A stretch of 64,000 bases of DNA from an uncultured Lachnospiraceae bacterium (GTDB lineage Bacteria > Bacillota_A > Clostridia > Lachnospirales > Lachnospiraceae), in contig CADCIU010000001.1 in the NCBI GenBank assembly GCA_902801585.1, positions 1 to 64,000 on the forward strand, written 5' to 3'. The translations under genes were made by a program, and so were the position numbers. Below are positions 9,961 through 18,953 of this stretch, piece by piece; position 1 is the first letter of the stretch; every line of letters starts with the position of its first letter. Below the pieces are notes generated by a model, which was given only the letters and a program-made list of their open reading frames with translations, was not told the DNA's origin and did no database searches.

Positions 9961-11448
9961 GTGGATAAGAGGACTAAAAAGGAGCTGGAAAGGCTTTCTA
10001 ATATTGCAGGCGTGGAGAGAGATCTGCTCAGGGGCTTGTATGGGGATATGTTCGGCCAATCCTCTTCCTCTCAGAAGAACTCCGATCCGAAAAAGGAAAG
10101 TGCTCTGAGAAAAGAAGCTGCTCAGAGAAGAGAAGCTGTGAAGCAGAGGTTTACCGACAAAGAACCGACAGCCGCGGACCTTCTCGATCAGGCTTATAAA
10201 AACCGCAAGGACCCGCTTCTGGACGCCAAAAAAGCGCTCAAAGAGGCGCAGGACCTGATGTCGAAGACAGATGAGTTCACACAGGAGATAATGGAATCAA
10301 ACCGCAAGGGGATCGAAAATCTGGCTGATATGACCGGCAATACGGGAACGATCACACCCGGAGGCGTCCCGCTTCCTTCGCAGACCGGAGCAGGACAGCA
10401 GCCCGTACAGACAGCGTCCGGCGGACCCGCCCCGGAACCGGCAGAGACAGAGCAGGCCCCCAAGGAGCCTGAGAAAGACCCCATGGAGGAACTTGATGCT
10501 TTGGTTGGCCTTACGACGATCAAGCATGACGTCAAAGAACTCATGGCTTTTGTCAAGATCCAGAAGATGCGCCGGGACGCAGGACTCAAATCGGTACCGG
10601 TATCTCTGCACCTTGTGTTCACCGGAAATCCGGGAACCGGCAAGACAACCGTGGCTCGCATCATCGGCAGGCTCTACAAACAGATCGGCGTCCTTTCCAA
10701 GGGACAGCTCATCGAAGTGGACCGCTCGGGTCTTGTGGCCGGCTATGTAGGACAGACAGCGCTCAAGACGCAGGACCAGATCAAAAAAGCAATGGGCGGC
10801 GTCCTCTTTATCGATGAGGCCTATGCTCTGGCACAGAAAGACGATGCTTTCGGACAGGAAGCGATCGATACGGTACTCAAGGCGATGGAGGACCACAGAG
10901 ACGATCTGGTAGTCATTGTAGCAGGCTATACCAAGCCGATGGAGAAATTCATCGATAGCAACCCCGGATTGAAATCACGCTTCAACAAATACATAGAATT
11001 CCCGGATTATACCATCGATGAGCTGGAACAGATCTTCTATCTCAACTGCGAGAAGTACGATTACGTGGTGGAAGAGGATGCCAAAAAGCAGATCCGAGCG
11101 CGCATCGTTTCGAGAAAGATGCAGAGGCAGGAGAATTTTGCCAATGCGCGTGAAGTCCGCAATATGTTCGAGGATATCATCACAAATCAGGCGCGCCGCG
11201 TCGCGGAGATGGAGAATCCGACCCATGAAGACATGATGAAGATCACGCTCATGGATCTCTCCGAGGACATTGGCGACAAAACAGACAGCAAAGAGATCGA
11301 GAAGATGGAAGAAGCGGCGAAAGAAGCTGCCACACCGGTACTCGAGCTCTCGGACGGGGAGACGGTCCCTGAGGAGCCGGAAGAAGGTCCGGACCGGGAA
11401 GAAGGCCTTAAAGAGCAAGGGGAAACGGAAGATAAAGCAGAGGATTGA
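9961..11448 (+). CDS. CbxX/SpoVK-type AAA+ ATPase with disordered flanks
   Basis: A 495-residue protein. Residues 1-175 are charged and low in complexity, rich in K/E then P/Q/T. A CbxX/CfqX-like AAA+ module follows with Walker A GNPGTGKTT (~222), Walker B VLFIDEAY, a sensor region and arginine finger in GLKSRFNKYIEF, and a lid to ~445. The tail is acidic. Relatives include SpoVK and the Rubisco activase CbbX, remodellers that pull on partner proteins. The start is GTG with AAGGAG upstream. A TPR/SEC-C gene follows after nine bases and may be a partner. The remodelled substrate is unknown. Confidence 0.85.
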   Translation: MDKRTKKELERLSNIAGVERDLLRGLYGDMFGQSSSSQKNSDPKKESALRKEAAQRREAVKQRFTDKEPTAADLLDQAYKNRKDPLLDAKKALKEAQDLMSKTDEFTQEIMESNRKGIENLADMTGNTGTITPGGVPLPSQTGAGQQPVQTASGGPAPEPAETEQAPKEPEKDPMEELDALVGLTTIKHDVKELMAFVKIQKMRRDAGLKSVPVSLHLVFTGNPGTGKTTVARIIGRLYKQIGVLSKGQLIEVDRSGLVAGYVGQTALKTQDQIKKAMGGVLFIDEAYALAQKDDAFGQEAIDTVLKAMEDHRDDLVVIVAGYTKPMEKFIDSNPGLKSRFNKYIEFPDYTIDELEQIFYLNCEKYDYVVEEDAKKQIRARIVSRKMQRQENFANAREVRNMFEDIITNQARRVAEMENPTHEDMMKITLMDLSEDIGDKTDSKEIEKMEEAAKEAATPVLELSDGETVPEEPEEGPDREEGLKEQGETEDKAED

Positions 11449-11457
11449 GGTTTGGAT

Positions 11458-12768
11458 ATGGCAGAGCAAAGAGATGGACTGGTAACAGTCCGCAGTGATA
11501 TACAGGACTATATGGAACAGATCGACCGGTATGCGGCGCAGCTGCCGCTCTCCATCCGTGAGCAGATGAGGCAGGCACTTTACAGCGAATATGAAGGCAG
11601 CTACGAGCGCCAGGAACAGCTGTGCAGAGAGATGCTGGAAACAGCGCCCGGAAACGAGGAGGTGCTGTCCCTTCTGGGAAGATGCCTGTTGTCACAGGGA
11701 CGTGCGCAGGAGGCGCAGACGTATCTGGAACAGGCCATTGAAGCGGGATCGGAGGATCCCAATACGGTGATCAGCCTCGGCCAGGCGCTTCATGCGCAGG
11801 GACAATACAAACGGGCGGTGCAGGAGCTTATCAAAGTCGATCCCGTAAAAAATGAACATCCGTTTTATTATTCTGTCCTCGGAGACAGCCTGGAAAAACT
11901 GGGCCAGAGAGAGAAGGCCAGGGAGATGTACAAAAAGGAGGTCACGAGGTGGGAAGAGACCAGGCAGGTCCGCTCCCGTGAGATCCTTGACGGCTGTTTC
12001 GTGCGGCTGATCTATCTCGATGCCATCCTCAATGATCCCATGCTGACCGTAGACATGGGCATCTATAAAAGGTTCCTTTCCCTTGTCGGTATGGATGCTT
12101 TTATGCAGCGAAGACTGGCACAGAACATCTCTTTTTTGAGCACTGCGATGACCGTGCGTACTTTCAGGGCGCCTTTCAGATCTCTGATCAAAGAAGTCGA
12201 GGAGCAGGGATATCTCCTGGACAGCGAGCACTATTATATCATCGAAAATGCATACCGGTCTCTGGAATCATATGAGTACCATGAGGATCCCGCCGTCAGT
12301 TCCATGATGGAGAGCTTTCTCTCCGCAGAAAGCCGGGCGCCCATGTCGCCCGAAGCGGATGCCGATGATGATCGCAATACAAAGCTGACAGCCTTGTCCT
12401 ATGAGTGGTACATGACCAGGTATCTGGACGGCCGGGGAGAGGAAATGCTCTATGTATCCGAGAAATATCCCCACACGTATGTGAGGATCGTCACATTCCT
12501 GGAACAGCTGCAGATCCTCGGACCGGACGGGATGAGAAGCGCTATCCTCGATAAGCTCGAGACATTTGACGAGATCAAGGTTCCGCGCGCGGCTCTCGAA
12601 GCCGGCATGGAGGAAGCCTACCAGAAAGCGCTTGCAAGAAAGAAAGAGCCCGTATATCTCAGCGAGGGCAGTGTGACGTACAAGAGGAGCGGAAAGAAGA
12701 TCCTTCCCAATGATCCCTGTCCGTGCGGATCCGGCAAAAAATACAAAAAGTGCCACGGAAGACAATGA
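11458..12768 (+). CDS. tetratricopeptide-repeat protein with C-terminal SEC-C zinc motif
   Basis: A protein of about 436 residues. Degenerate TPR helices span roughly residues 45-165, with tetratricopeptide spacing in LGRCLLSQGRAQEA and LGQALHAQGQYKRA. A long helical middle follows. The last 20 residues are a SEC-C motif (NDPCPCGSGKKYKKCHG), the zinc-binding, SecB- or ribosome-contacting module also found at the end of SecA. ATG at 11458 has GAGG at 11447-11450; a TTG six bases earlier is too close to it. Tight linkage to the AAA+ gene suggests an adaptor or scaffold role, which is inference. Confidence 0.8.
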   Translation: MAEQRDGLVTVRSDIQDYMEQIDRYAAQLPLSIREQMRQALYSEYEGSYERQEQLCREMLETAPGNEEVLSLLGRCLLSQGRAQEAQTYLEQAIEAGSEDPNTVISLGQALHAQGQYKRAVQELIKVDPVKNEHPFYYSVLGDSLEKLGQREKAREMYKKEVTRWEETRQVRSREILDGCFVRLIYLDAILNDPMLTVDMGIYKRFLSLVGMDAFMQRRLAQNISFLSTAMTVRTFRAPFRSLIKEVEEQGYLLDSEHYYIIENAYRSLESYEYHEDPAVSSMMESFLSAESRAPMSPEADADDDRNTKLTALSYEWYMTRYLDGRGEEMLYVSEKYPHTYVRIVTFLEQLQILGPDGMRSAILDKLETFDEIKVPRAALEAGMEEAYQKALARKKEPVYLSEGSVTYKRSGKKILPNDPCPCGSGKKYKKCHGRQ

Positions 12769-12838
12769 TGCGCTGATGTGATCCTCCCGCGCTGCGGCAG
12801 TTTACGGCGTGTGTATGATCGAAGAAGGGACAGTATCC

Positions 12839-13144
12839 ATGAGCTTTGATCCCAAGGAACTATATTCCATCACTTTCTATGAATACGGAGAAGCCTTATT
12901 CGGAAGCTGCTGCGGCCAAAGGTACAGGGTGGCCAGGGAGCCGCTCAAAAATGTGCATTACACACCGCCGGATCAGCGGGATCCCGCAGTCATTCTGGTC
13001 ACTGTATGGCCGGAGCCCAATTCATACGCGGCGGCTGATCCATCGCTGATGGAAAGCAGATCGTTCGAGTTTTCTTCTGAAGGACTTAAAGCTGCTGCGG
13101 CATGGCTCGGGAGCCGGGTCGATCCGGGAGGCGCCCATGGTTAA
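12839..13144 (+). CDS. small hypothetical protein
   Basis: A 101-residue protein I do not recognise. It begins SFDPKELYSITFYEYGEALFGSC and mixes short beta-like segments with prolines. It has no membrane segment or known catalytic motif. ATG at 12839 has AAGGGA about nine bases upstream; upstream in-frame starts have no ribosome site. Its last eight bases overlap the next gene, a metallo-hydrolase, so the two are probably translationally coupled. Confidence 0.6.
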   Translation: MSFDPKELYSITFYEYGEALFGSCCGQRYRVAREPLKNVHYTPPDQRDPAVILVTVWPEPNSYAAADPSLMESRSFEFSSEGLKAAAAWLGSRVDPGGAHG

Positions 13145-13811
13145 GATAACTCATATATATCACAGCGGATTTGTCATTGAGCTGGATCGCACCGTTCTGA
13201 TCTTTGACTGGTATGACGGCAGGCTTCCGGACTTTGACCCCCTCAAAACCGTCGTTGTTTTCGTGACACACGGGTGCCCGGACCATTATTCGCCAAGGAT
13301 ATGGGAGCTGAACGAGACACACCGCAGGATCCTGTATGTCCTGGACTGCTGCACAGCGCCGGAGAGAAAAGGCGACAACATACTGCATGTACAGCCGGGG
13401 CGGCATTATGAATTCGGAAGACTGCTGATCTACACGATCTGCACCAATGAGAACGGTGTCGCCTATGTGGTGAGTGCGGACGGACATAATTTCTTCCATG
13501 CCGGTGATCTGAATGTCCTGCGTGGAACCGGTGCGACGGATGACGAGAATGCGTATTCGGAACGGATCTACCGAAGACAGCTGGAGAAGATCAGCAGCTG
13601 GGATATCGATGCCGCTATGCTCCCGCTTGACCCCGGATTGGGGGAGGATGCCCCGCGCGCGATCGATGATTATATGAGGATCGTGGGATGCAGACATCTG
13701 TTTCCGATGCACTATTGGAACAAAACGGCAGAAGCGGCGGAGTATCTCGACGACGAGCGGCTGCTCCCTTACAGGGATAAGATATGCTTTATCAAAGAGG
13801 CGGCATGGTGA
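13137..13811 (+). CDS. metallo-beta-lactamase-fold hydrolase with a variant metal motif
   Basis: A 224-residue UlaG/YtkL-like MBL protein. It starts with the typical THIYHSGFVIEL and carries a metal motif read as H45-G-C47-P-D49-H50, where the usual HxHxDH has a second histidine at position 47. Later ligands look present (HAGDLN and HYWN near 188). The family hydrolyses esters, phosphodiesters or lactones using one or two metals; substrate is unknown. GGAGG at ~13127 supports the ATG. It overlaps the upstream small gene. Cys at this site suggests altered metal binding rather than a pseudogene, since the frame is intact. Confidence 0.75.
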   Translation: MVKITHIYHSGFVIELDRTVLIFDWYDGRLPDFDPLKTVVVFVTHGCPDHYSPRIWELNETHRRILYVLDCCTAPERKGDNILHVQPGRHYEFGRLLIYTICTNENGVAYVVSADGHNFFHAGDLNVLRGTGATDDENAYSERIYRRQLEKISSWDIDAAMLPLDPGLGEDAPRAIDDYMRIVGCRHLFPMHYWNKTAEAAEYLDDERLLPYRDKICFIKEAAW

Positions 13812-13831
13812 GCAGAAATCCAAGACTGTTT

Positions 13832-13860
13832 TTGACGAAACGGAGTATTACTGTTATTCT
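13832..13860 (+). promoter_or_regulatory. promoter for lipoprotein-scpA genes
   Basis: TTGACG at 13832-13837 and TATTCT at 13855-13860 are 17 nt apart, about 40 nt upstream of the lipoprotein start and its AGGAGGG ribosome site. Confidence 0.65.
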
Positions 13861-13898
13861 AGAATATATGACGGTTTCGCCGTATTTAGGAGGGTAAT

Positions 13899-14765
13899 AT
13901 GGGCAGGAAATGGATAACGGCATTGCTTACGCTGGTGACGGTTCTGTTGATGACCGGGTGTAATTCGGACCAGAAGGATATTACAGAAGCCACGGAAGGG
14001 TTTCTGGGGGCGATCGTAAAGAATGATATGGAGACTGCTGCGCAGTATGCCACAGAAGATTTCATGAACAGCGACGCGATGAAGATCACGGATTCTAAAA
14101 TTCTCGCAGATGAGTTTTTTGAAGCGATCGGCATCGCGCGGGAGGACATCTCGGAAGAGTCCGCGAAAGTAGTTGACGATTACATGGCGCTGGTCATTGA
14201 AAAGGCATATAAAGATTATGAGATCCAGGATATTAAGATCCAGGGAAATACCGCTTCGGTCACTGCCAAGATCATACTCGGATATGACCCCGATTCACCG
14301 ATCACGATCACGGATGAGACAAATGAAGTGATCAAACAGTATCAGACAGATCACTACGACGAGCTGCTGGAGATCTACGCCGAGCAGGGTGAGAAGGAGA
14401 TGAACAAGAAGCTTTACAGCGACCTGATCCCCATCATCATCGGCGATATGCAAAAGAGACTCGAAGAGGCTTCCCCCGCTGAGGAGAAGACGATCCTCTC
14501 CCTCGAAAAGATTGACGGGAAATGGCTTGTCACTGACCTTGTGGAGAACCGTCCGCAGCCGGAAGCAGTACAGGAAGCCGGCACGGGTGAGACAGCTGAG
14601 GAGGCTTCTCATAAGGAGTCTGACAATGAGGAATCTGCCGCTGCCGGTACAACGTCCGGTTCTCATGAATATGCGGACGAGGGGATCACCGATACAGAAT
14701 CTGAAGAGGACGGCGGCACATCTGACGAGGCGGAAGAGACCACTGAAGGAGAGAATGAGGACTAA
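13899..14765 (+). CDS. predicted lipoprotein with acidic C-terminal tail
   Basis: A 288-residue protein with a type II signal peptide: short basic start, hydrophobic run and lipobox LMTGC, with Cys21 as the predicted lipidated residue. The mature domain (~25-210) resembles DUF5105/DUF4878-like NTF2-type folds of Firmicute lipoproteins (FLGAIVKNDMETAAQYA). Residues ~215-288 are a Glu/Ser/Thr-rich tail, probably disordered. It should sit on the outer face of the membrane. The stop codon overlaps the scpA ATG by one base, so the two are co-expressed. Function unknown. Confidence 0.75.
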   Translation: MGRKWITALLTLVTVLLMTGCNSDQKDITEATEGFLGAIVKNDMETAAQYATEDFMNSDAMKITDSKILADEFFEAIGIAREDISEESAKVVDDYMALVIEKAYKDYEIQDIKIQGNTASVTAKIILGYDPDSPITITDETNEVIKQYQTDHYDELLEIYAEQGEKEMNKKLYSDLIPIIIGDMQKRLEEASPAEEKTILSLEKIDGKWLVTDLVENRPQPEAVQEAGTGETAEEASHKESDNEESAAAGTTSGSHEYADEGITDTESEEDGGTSDEAEETTEGENED

Positions 14766-15892
14766 TGCCGATCCCGTTAAAGCTTCAGGTCTTTGAGGGG
14801 CCGATGGACCTTCTCATGCACCTGATCGAGAAGAATAAAATAGATATTTATGACATTCCCATCGTGACGATCACGGATCAGTATTTGGAATATGTCAGAC
14901 AAATGGACCGCGACGACATGAATGTGACCAGTGAGTTTCTGGTCATGGCGGCGACGCTGCTGGACATCAAGAGCCGTATGCTCCTTCCCAGAGAGGAAAA
15001 CGAGGAGGGAGAAGAAGAGGATCCCAGAGATGAGCTCGTCAGAAGGCTTTTGGAATACAAGATGTACAAGTACATGTCGGAGGAACTCAGAGAAAAGAGC
15101 CGTCATGCAGGTCTTAGCTATTTTAAGCCGCAGGATCTTCCGGAGGAGGTACGTTCTTATGTACCTCCTCTCAATTATGAAGAGCTGATCGGGGACAGGA
15201 CTGCGAGGAGCCTGCAGGATATCTTCAAAGACGTTTTAAAGCGCAAGAAGAACCGCGTCGACCCTGTCCGGAGCGGCTTCGGAAAGATCCGGAGGGAAGA
15301 GATCAGCGTCGCCGACAAGGAACTGTATGTCAAGGCCTATCTGGCCGCTCATCCCCATGCCGATTTCAGGCAGATGCTCGAGCGTGAAGACAGCAAAGAA
15401 GAGATCATAGTTACTTTCCTTGTGATCCTGGAACTCATGAAATACCAGAAGATCAGGATCACACAGGAAGAAGCATTCGGCAGGATCCTGATCGATCTGG
15501 TCGAGCAGGATTCGAAGGCTGCCGGAGAGGATCCGCCGTCTGAAACGGATGCAGGGGAGCCTGAGGATGAGGCTGACACAGCGGACGAGGCAGAGCCGGA
15601 GACGTCAGATTTTTTAGTGCCGGACGGGCAGGAGTCTGACATGTATGAACCTGATGTGTATGAGTCTGAAGAACCGAAGCCTGTACCTTCAGCAGATGAA
15701 ACGGAGCCGGATCCGTCTCCTGTGAAAAAAAAGAGGATCCTGCGCGCAGGAACCAGAAAATGGAAGATCGGATCAGAGCACATCAGAATGCCGATCACAG
15801 CCCGGAGAATGCGTCAGCAGCTTCTTCGCATAGCCAGGGGCAGACGGCTTTGGTACAGAAGGAACATGAGACATGTCCATCGGTTTAGATGA
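14765..15892 (+). CDS. scpA: segregation and condensation protein A, with long tail and possible -1 frameshift site
   Basis: A 375-residue kleisin of the Smc-ScpAB condensin. Residues 1-~245 match ScpA, starting with VFEGPMDLLMHLIEKNKIDIYDIPI and ending in the winged-helix part (FLVILELMKYQKIRITQEE). The family is usually near 250 residues; here an acidic linker (~250-320) is followed by a very Arg-rich tail. At 15727-15733 the heptamer A AAA AAG lies in the correct phase for -1 slippage. The -1 frame runs 51 codons to TAG at 15886-15888 with a more ordinary polar composition. The frame-0 tail may therefore be an artefact, a frameshift or the result of slippage. scpB is not adjacent; it lies at 41004. 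Confidence 0.92.
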   Translation: MPIPLKLQVFEGPMDLLMHLIEKNKIDIYDIPIVTITDQYLEYVRQMDRDDMNVTSEFLVMAATLLDIKSRMLLPREENEEGEEEDPRDELVRRLLEYKMYKYMSEELREKSRHAGLSYFKPQDLPEEVRSYVPPLNYEELIGDRTARSLQDIFKDVLKRKKNRVDPVRSGFGKIRREEISVADKELYVKAYLAAHPHADFRQMLEREDSKEEIIVTFLVILELMKYQKIRITQEEAFGRILIDLVEQDSKAAGEDPPSETDAGEPEDEADTADEAEPETSDFLVPDGQESDMYEPDVYESEEPKPVPSADETEPDPSPVKKKRILRAGTRKWKIGSEHIRMPITARRMRQQLLRIARGRRLWYRRNMRHVHRFR

Positions 15893-15925
15893 AATAAGCC
15901 GCAGATCGGGGCGGCACGGATCAAA

Positions 15926-16219
15926 ATGAGAACAATTTCGCAATATGATGCACAGTTATATAGGGATGAACTTGAAGGCCTCCGGGAAGAAATGACCAGT
16001 ATCCTTGTTGAAATGGAACGACGTCACAGCACTGCTTCCAGGGAGGCCTTTTCCCGCTGGTGGGATGAAGAGGGAACGATGCGTCACTATTTTGACCTCA
16101 AGGGGAAAGCGGAGAGGATCGAACAAATCCTGCGCTTTTCCGTCATCGAGGAGCAGGAACATCCCAAAATGAGAGCCGGAGAGCCGGGCGGCCTGCCCAA
16201 AAACAGAGGAATGCAGTGA
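15926..16219 (+). CDS. small hypothetical protein upstream of Y-family polymerase
   Basis: A 97-residue, charged and mostly helical protein (YRDELEGLREEMTSILVEMERR) with no recognised domain. Its stop overlaps the GTG start of the polymerase gene (GTGA), so translation is probably coupled. The ribosome site before the ATG is weak. A role in translesion synthesis is guilt by association only. Confidence 0.6.
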   Translation: MRTISQYDAQLYRDELEGLREEMTSILVEMERRHSTASREAFSRWWDEEGTMRHYFDLKGKAERIEQILRFSVIEEQEHPKMRAGEPGGLPKNRGMQ

Positions 16220-17742
16220 GTAATAAAAGGGAACGGATCTATATAGCGATAGACCTGAAGTCCTTCTACGCATCGGTCGAGTGCAATGAGCGGGGGCTGA
16301 ATCCGCTGACTGCAAATCTTGTCGTAGCGGACAGAGAGCGGACGGAAAAGACGATCTGTCTGGCTGTATCGCCTTCTCTCAAATCGATCGGGATACCGGG
16401 CCGCGCGAGGCTGTTCGAGGTGGAGGAAAAGGTGAAGCTGTTCAATGCGCAAAGGCTTCAGAAACTGCACCGGAAAGGCATTTCTGCCTTTAAAGGGAGC
16501 TCCTGCGACAGCACAGAACTTGCGGCGCATCCCGAGCTCTCGCTGGGTTATATAACCGCCAGGCCGCGGATGGCATACTACATGGACTACAGCGCCAGGA
16601 TCTACAGCATCTATCTGCGCTATGTCTCGGAGGAGGATATTCATGTCTACTCCATTGACGAAGTGTTCATGGATGTGACGGAGTATCTGGACACATACGG
16701 TATGACAGCCAGAGAACTGGCCCGCACAATGATCCGGGATGTGCTCAGGGAGACGAGGATCACGGCAACAGCCGGAATCGGCACGAACTTATATCTGGCC
16801 AAAGTAGCAATGGACGTGGAGGCCAAACACATCGAGGCGGATGAGGACGGCGTCAGGATCGCAGAGCTTGACGAGCGAAGCTACAGAGAGAAACTGTGGA
16901 GTCATCAGCCGATCACGGACTTCTGGAGAGTCGGCCGCGGTTATGCGGCCAAATTAAAAAAGATCGGGATTTTGACAATGGGAGATGTGGCGCGCCGCTC
17001 GGTCCGGGACGAGGATGTCCTTTACAAGCTGTTCGGCGTCAATGCAGAGCTTTTGATCGATCATGCCTGGGGATGGGAGCCCTGCACGATCGCTCAGATC
17101 AAGGCTTTCAAGCCGGCGTCCAACAGTATCGGCGAGGGCCAGGTGCTGCATTGTCCCTATACAGCCGAAAAAGGCCGGCTGATCGTGAGAGAAATGGCCG
17201 ACAAACTGGTCCTTGAACTGGTGGAGAAGGCATTGGTCACGGATCTGGTCGCCCTCACGGTAAACTATGACATAGAGAATCTCGAGATCCCGCAGATCCG
17301 GGACAACTACAAAGGGGAGATCACAAAGGACTGGTACGGAAGACTTGCCCCTAAACACGCCCACGGATCGGTCACATTGGATCATCCGACTTCCTCCTCC
17401 AAGGCTGTACTCGATGCGGTCACGGAACTCTATGACAGGATCGTGGATCCGATCCTTCTTGTCAGAAGAATGAACGTGACGCTGGCAAGGCTGGTCCCGG
17501 AATCGGATGTCCTTAAGGATCAGGGGGTTTATGAGCAGATGGATCTGTTCACGGATTATGAGGCCCTGGAAAAGGAGCGCGCTGCACAAAAGGCTCAGGA
17601 AGAGAAAGAGAAAAAGATGCAGAAAGCGGTTCTGGAGATCAAGAGGCGCTTTGGCAAAAACGCGATCGTCAGGGGAATGAATCTCGAAGAGGGAGCGACC
17701 GCGATCGACCGAAACAGCCAGATCGGGGGACACAAGGCCTGA
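16216..17742 (+). CDS. Y-family translesion DNA polymerase (UmuC/UvrX-like)
   Basis: A 508-residue error-prone polymerase. The N-terminal metal motif is IAIDLKSFYASVEC, the second acidic site is YSIDEVFMDVT (~150), and a helix-hairpin-helix thumb (~225-260) and little-finger region follow. It resembles the Firmicute UvrX/YqjW group. The C terminus has a K/E-rich helix and the typical RFGKNAIVRGMNLEEGAT...QIGGHKA end of this group. The GTG start overlaps the upstream stop. A YolD-like small gene follows after 33 nt, a common pairing. I saw no LexA box (GAAC-N4-GTTC) upstream. Confidence 0.9.
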   Translation: MSNKRERIYIAIDLKSFYASVECNERGLNPLTANLVVADRERTEKTICLAVSPSLKSIGIPGRARLFEVEEKVKLFNAQRLQKLHRKGISAFKGSSCDSTELAAHPELSLGYITARPRMAYYMDYSARIYSIYLRYVSEEDIHVYSIDEVFMDVTEYLDTYGMTARELARTMIRDVLRETRITATAGIGTNLYLAKVAMDVEAKHIEADEDGVRIAELDERSYREKLWSHQPITDFWRVGRGYAAKLKKIGILTMGDVARRSVRDEDVLYKLFGVNAELLIDHAWGWEPCTIAQIKAFKPASNSIGEGQVLHCPYTAEKGRLIVREMADKLVLELVEKALVTDLVALTVNYDIENLEIPQIRDNYKGEITKDWYGRLAPKHAHGSVTLDHPTSSSKAVLDAVTELYDRIVDPILLVRRMNVTLARLVPESDVLKDQGVYEQMDLFTDYEALEKERAAQKAQEEKEKKMQKAVLEIKRRFGKNAIVRGMNLEEGATAIDRNSQIGGHKA

Positions 17743-17775
17743 TCCGGCGTCAGAAGATCTCAGACGGGAGGAGAT

Positions 17776-17985
17776 ATGTCAAGTACTGAGTACCGGGAAA
17801 GTGACTACAGTGACATTATCGATCTGGAACACCACACGTCGCGAAAGCATCCGCGTATGGATGCAGATATGAGAGCGGCTCAGTTCGCTCCATTCGCGGC
17901 TCTTGCGGGTTATGAGGAGACGATCCGGGAGACAGCGCTCAGACAGCGTGCACAGGTGTACCAAAGAGACCGGATGAAGGAATAA
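17776..17985 (+). CDS. YolD-like small protein linked to Y-family polymerase
   Basis: A 69-residue protein with the conserved core RAAQFAPFAALAGYEETIRETA, found in small proteins encoded just after UmuC-like polymerases in Clostridia and related to YolD by context. A strong GGAGG precedes the ATG. Function is unproven; it may modulate the polymerase as UmuD-type partners do elsewhere. Confidence 0.7.
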   Translation: MSSTEYRESDYSDIIDLEHHTSRKHPRMDADMRAAQFAPFAALAGYEETIRETALRQRAQVYQRDRMKE

Positions 17986-18028
17986 ACTGTATAAAACCAT
18001 ATATTATGACACTATAAGGAATTGCTTT

Positions 18029-18874
18029 ATGCTGAGAATTAAAGAGATCGACAGCCTGCATGAGCCATCTCTTGAAATCTATACGAATCTCTCCGAGAAC
18101 CAGCTTTATCACTGCAGAGAACCGGAAAGAGGGCTTTTTATTGCCGAGAGTCCCAAAGTGATCGGGCGGGCGCTGGATGCCGGTTACAAGCCGGTCTCCA
18201 TGCTGGCTGAGACAAGAGAGATCCGAAAAGAGGCTTCCGGGATCCTCAAAAGGATCGGGGATATGCCCGGAGAACCGGTCCCGGTCTACACAGCCGAAGA
18301 GCACGTTCTGAGAGGACTCACCGGATTTCCGCTTACAAGGGGATGTCTGTGTGCAATGGAGCGGCGTGTGCTGCCGTCCATCGGAGAGACCGTCCAAAAT
18401 GCTTCGAGGATCGTTGTTTTAGAGCAAGTGGTCAATCCCACCAATGTAGGCGCGATCTTCCGCTCAGCGGCCGCTCTGGGCATGGACGCGGTGCTCTTGA
18501 CACATGGATGCAGCGATCCTCTCTACCGCAGGGCGATCCGCGTCAGTATGGGGACGGTCTTTCAGATCCCGTGGACCTTTATCGGAGACAGGAAGGAACC
18601 GGGATGGCCGCATCCGGGATTGGAGATCCTGGCCGGGATGGGATTTAAGACAGCTGCAATGGCGCTCAGAGAGGACTCTGTTTCGATCACAGATCCGGCG
18701 CTCCTTAGTGCGCACAAGCTCGCCGTCGTACTGGGAACAGAGGGAGACGGACTTGCGGCGGATACGATTGCAAGCTGTGATCATACCGTTATGATCCCCA
18801 TGTACCACGGCGTCGATTCACTCAATGTGGCTGCAGCAAGCGCAGTGGCATTCTGGCAGCTCGGAAACCGATAA
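18029..18874 (+). CDS. TrmH/SpoU-family RNA 2'-O-methyltransferase
   Basis: A 281-residue SPOUT enzyme. An N-terminal substrate-binding region (~1-110) precedes the SpoU catalytic domain with motif 1 NPTNVGAIFRSAAALG, motif 2 LGTEGDGL and motif 3 HGVDSLNVAAASAVAFW, which together form the SAM-binding trefoil knot. It methylates a ribose in rRNA or tRNA; the exact base cannot be predicted. AAGGA lies upstream of the ATG. Confidence 0.9.
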   Translation: MLRIKEIDSLHEPSLEIYTNLSENQLYHCREPERGLFIAESPKVIGRALDAGYKPVSMLAETREIRKEASGILKRIGDMPGEPVPVYTAEEHVLRGLTGFPLTRGCLCAMERRVLPSIGETVQNASRIVVLEQVVNPTNVGAIFRSAAALGMDAVLLTHGCSDPLYRRAIRVSMGTVFQIPWTFIGDRKEPGWPHPGLEILAGMGFKTAAMALREDSVSITDPALLSAHKLAVVLGTEGDGLAADTIASCDHTVMIPMYHGVDSLNVAAASAVAFWQLGNR

Positions 18875-18953
18875 AGATTAAGATAAAAATCGGATGAGGA
18901 TTATTAAGCAGCTGATGACAACAGGTGACTTTGGATGAAAGGAGAGTCAGAAC

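Noticed and set aside
15889..16260. LexA (SOS) box before the Y-family polymerase genes
   Set aside because: No GAAC-N4-GTTC-type palindrome was found in the upstream region.
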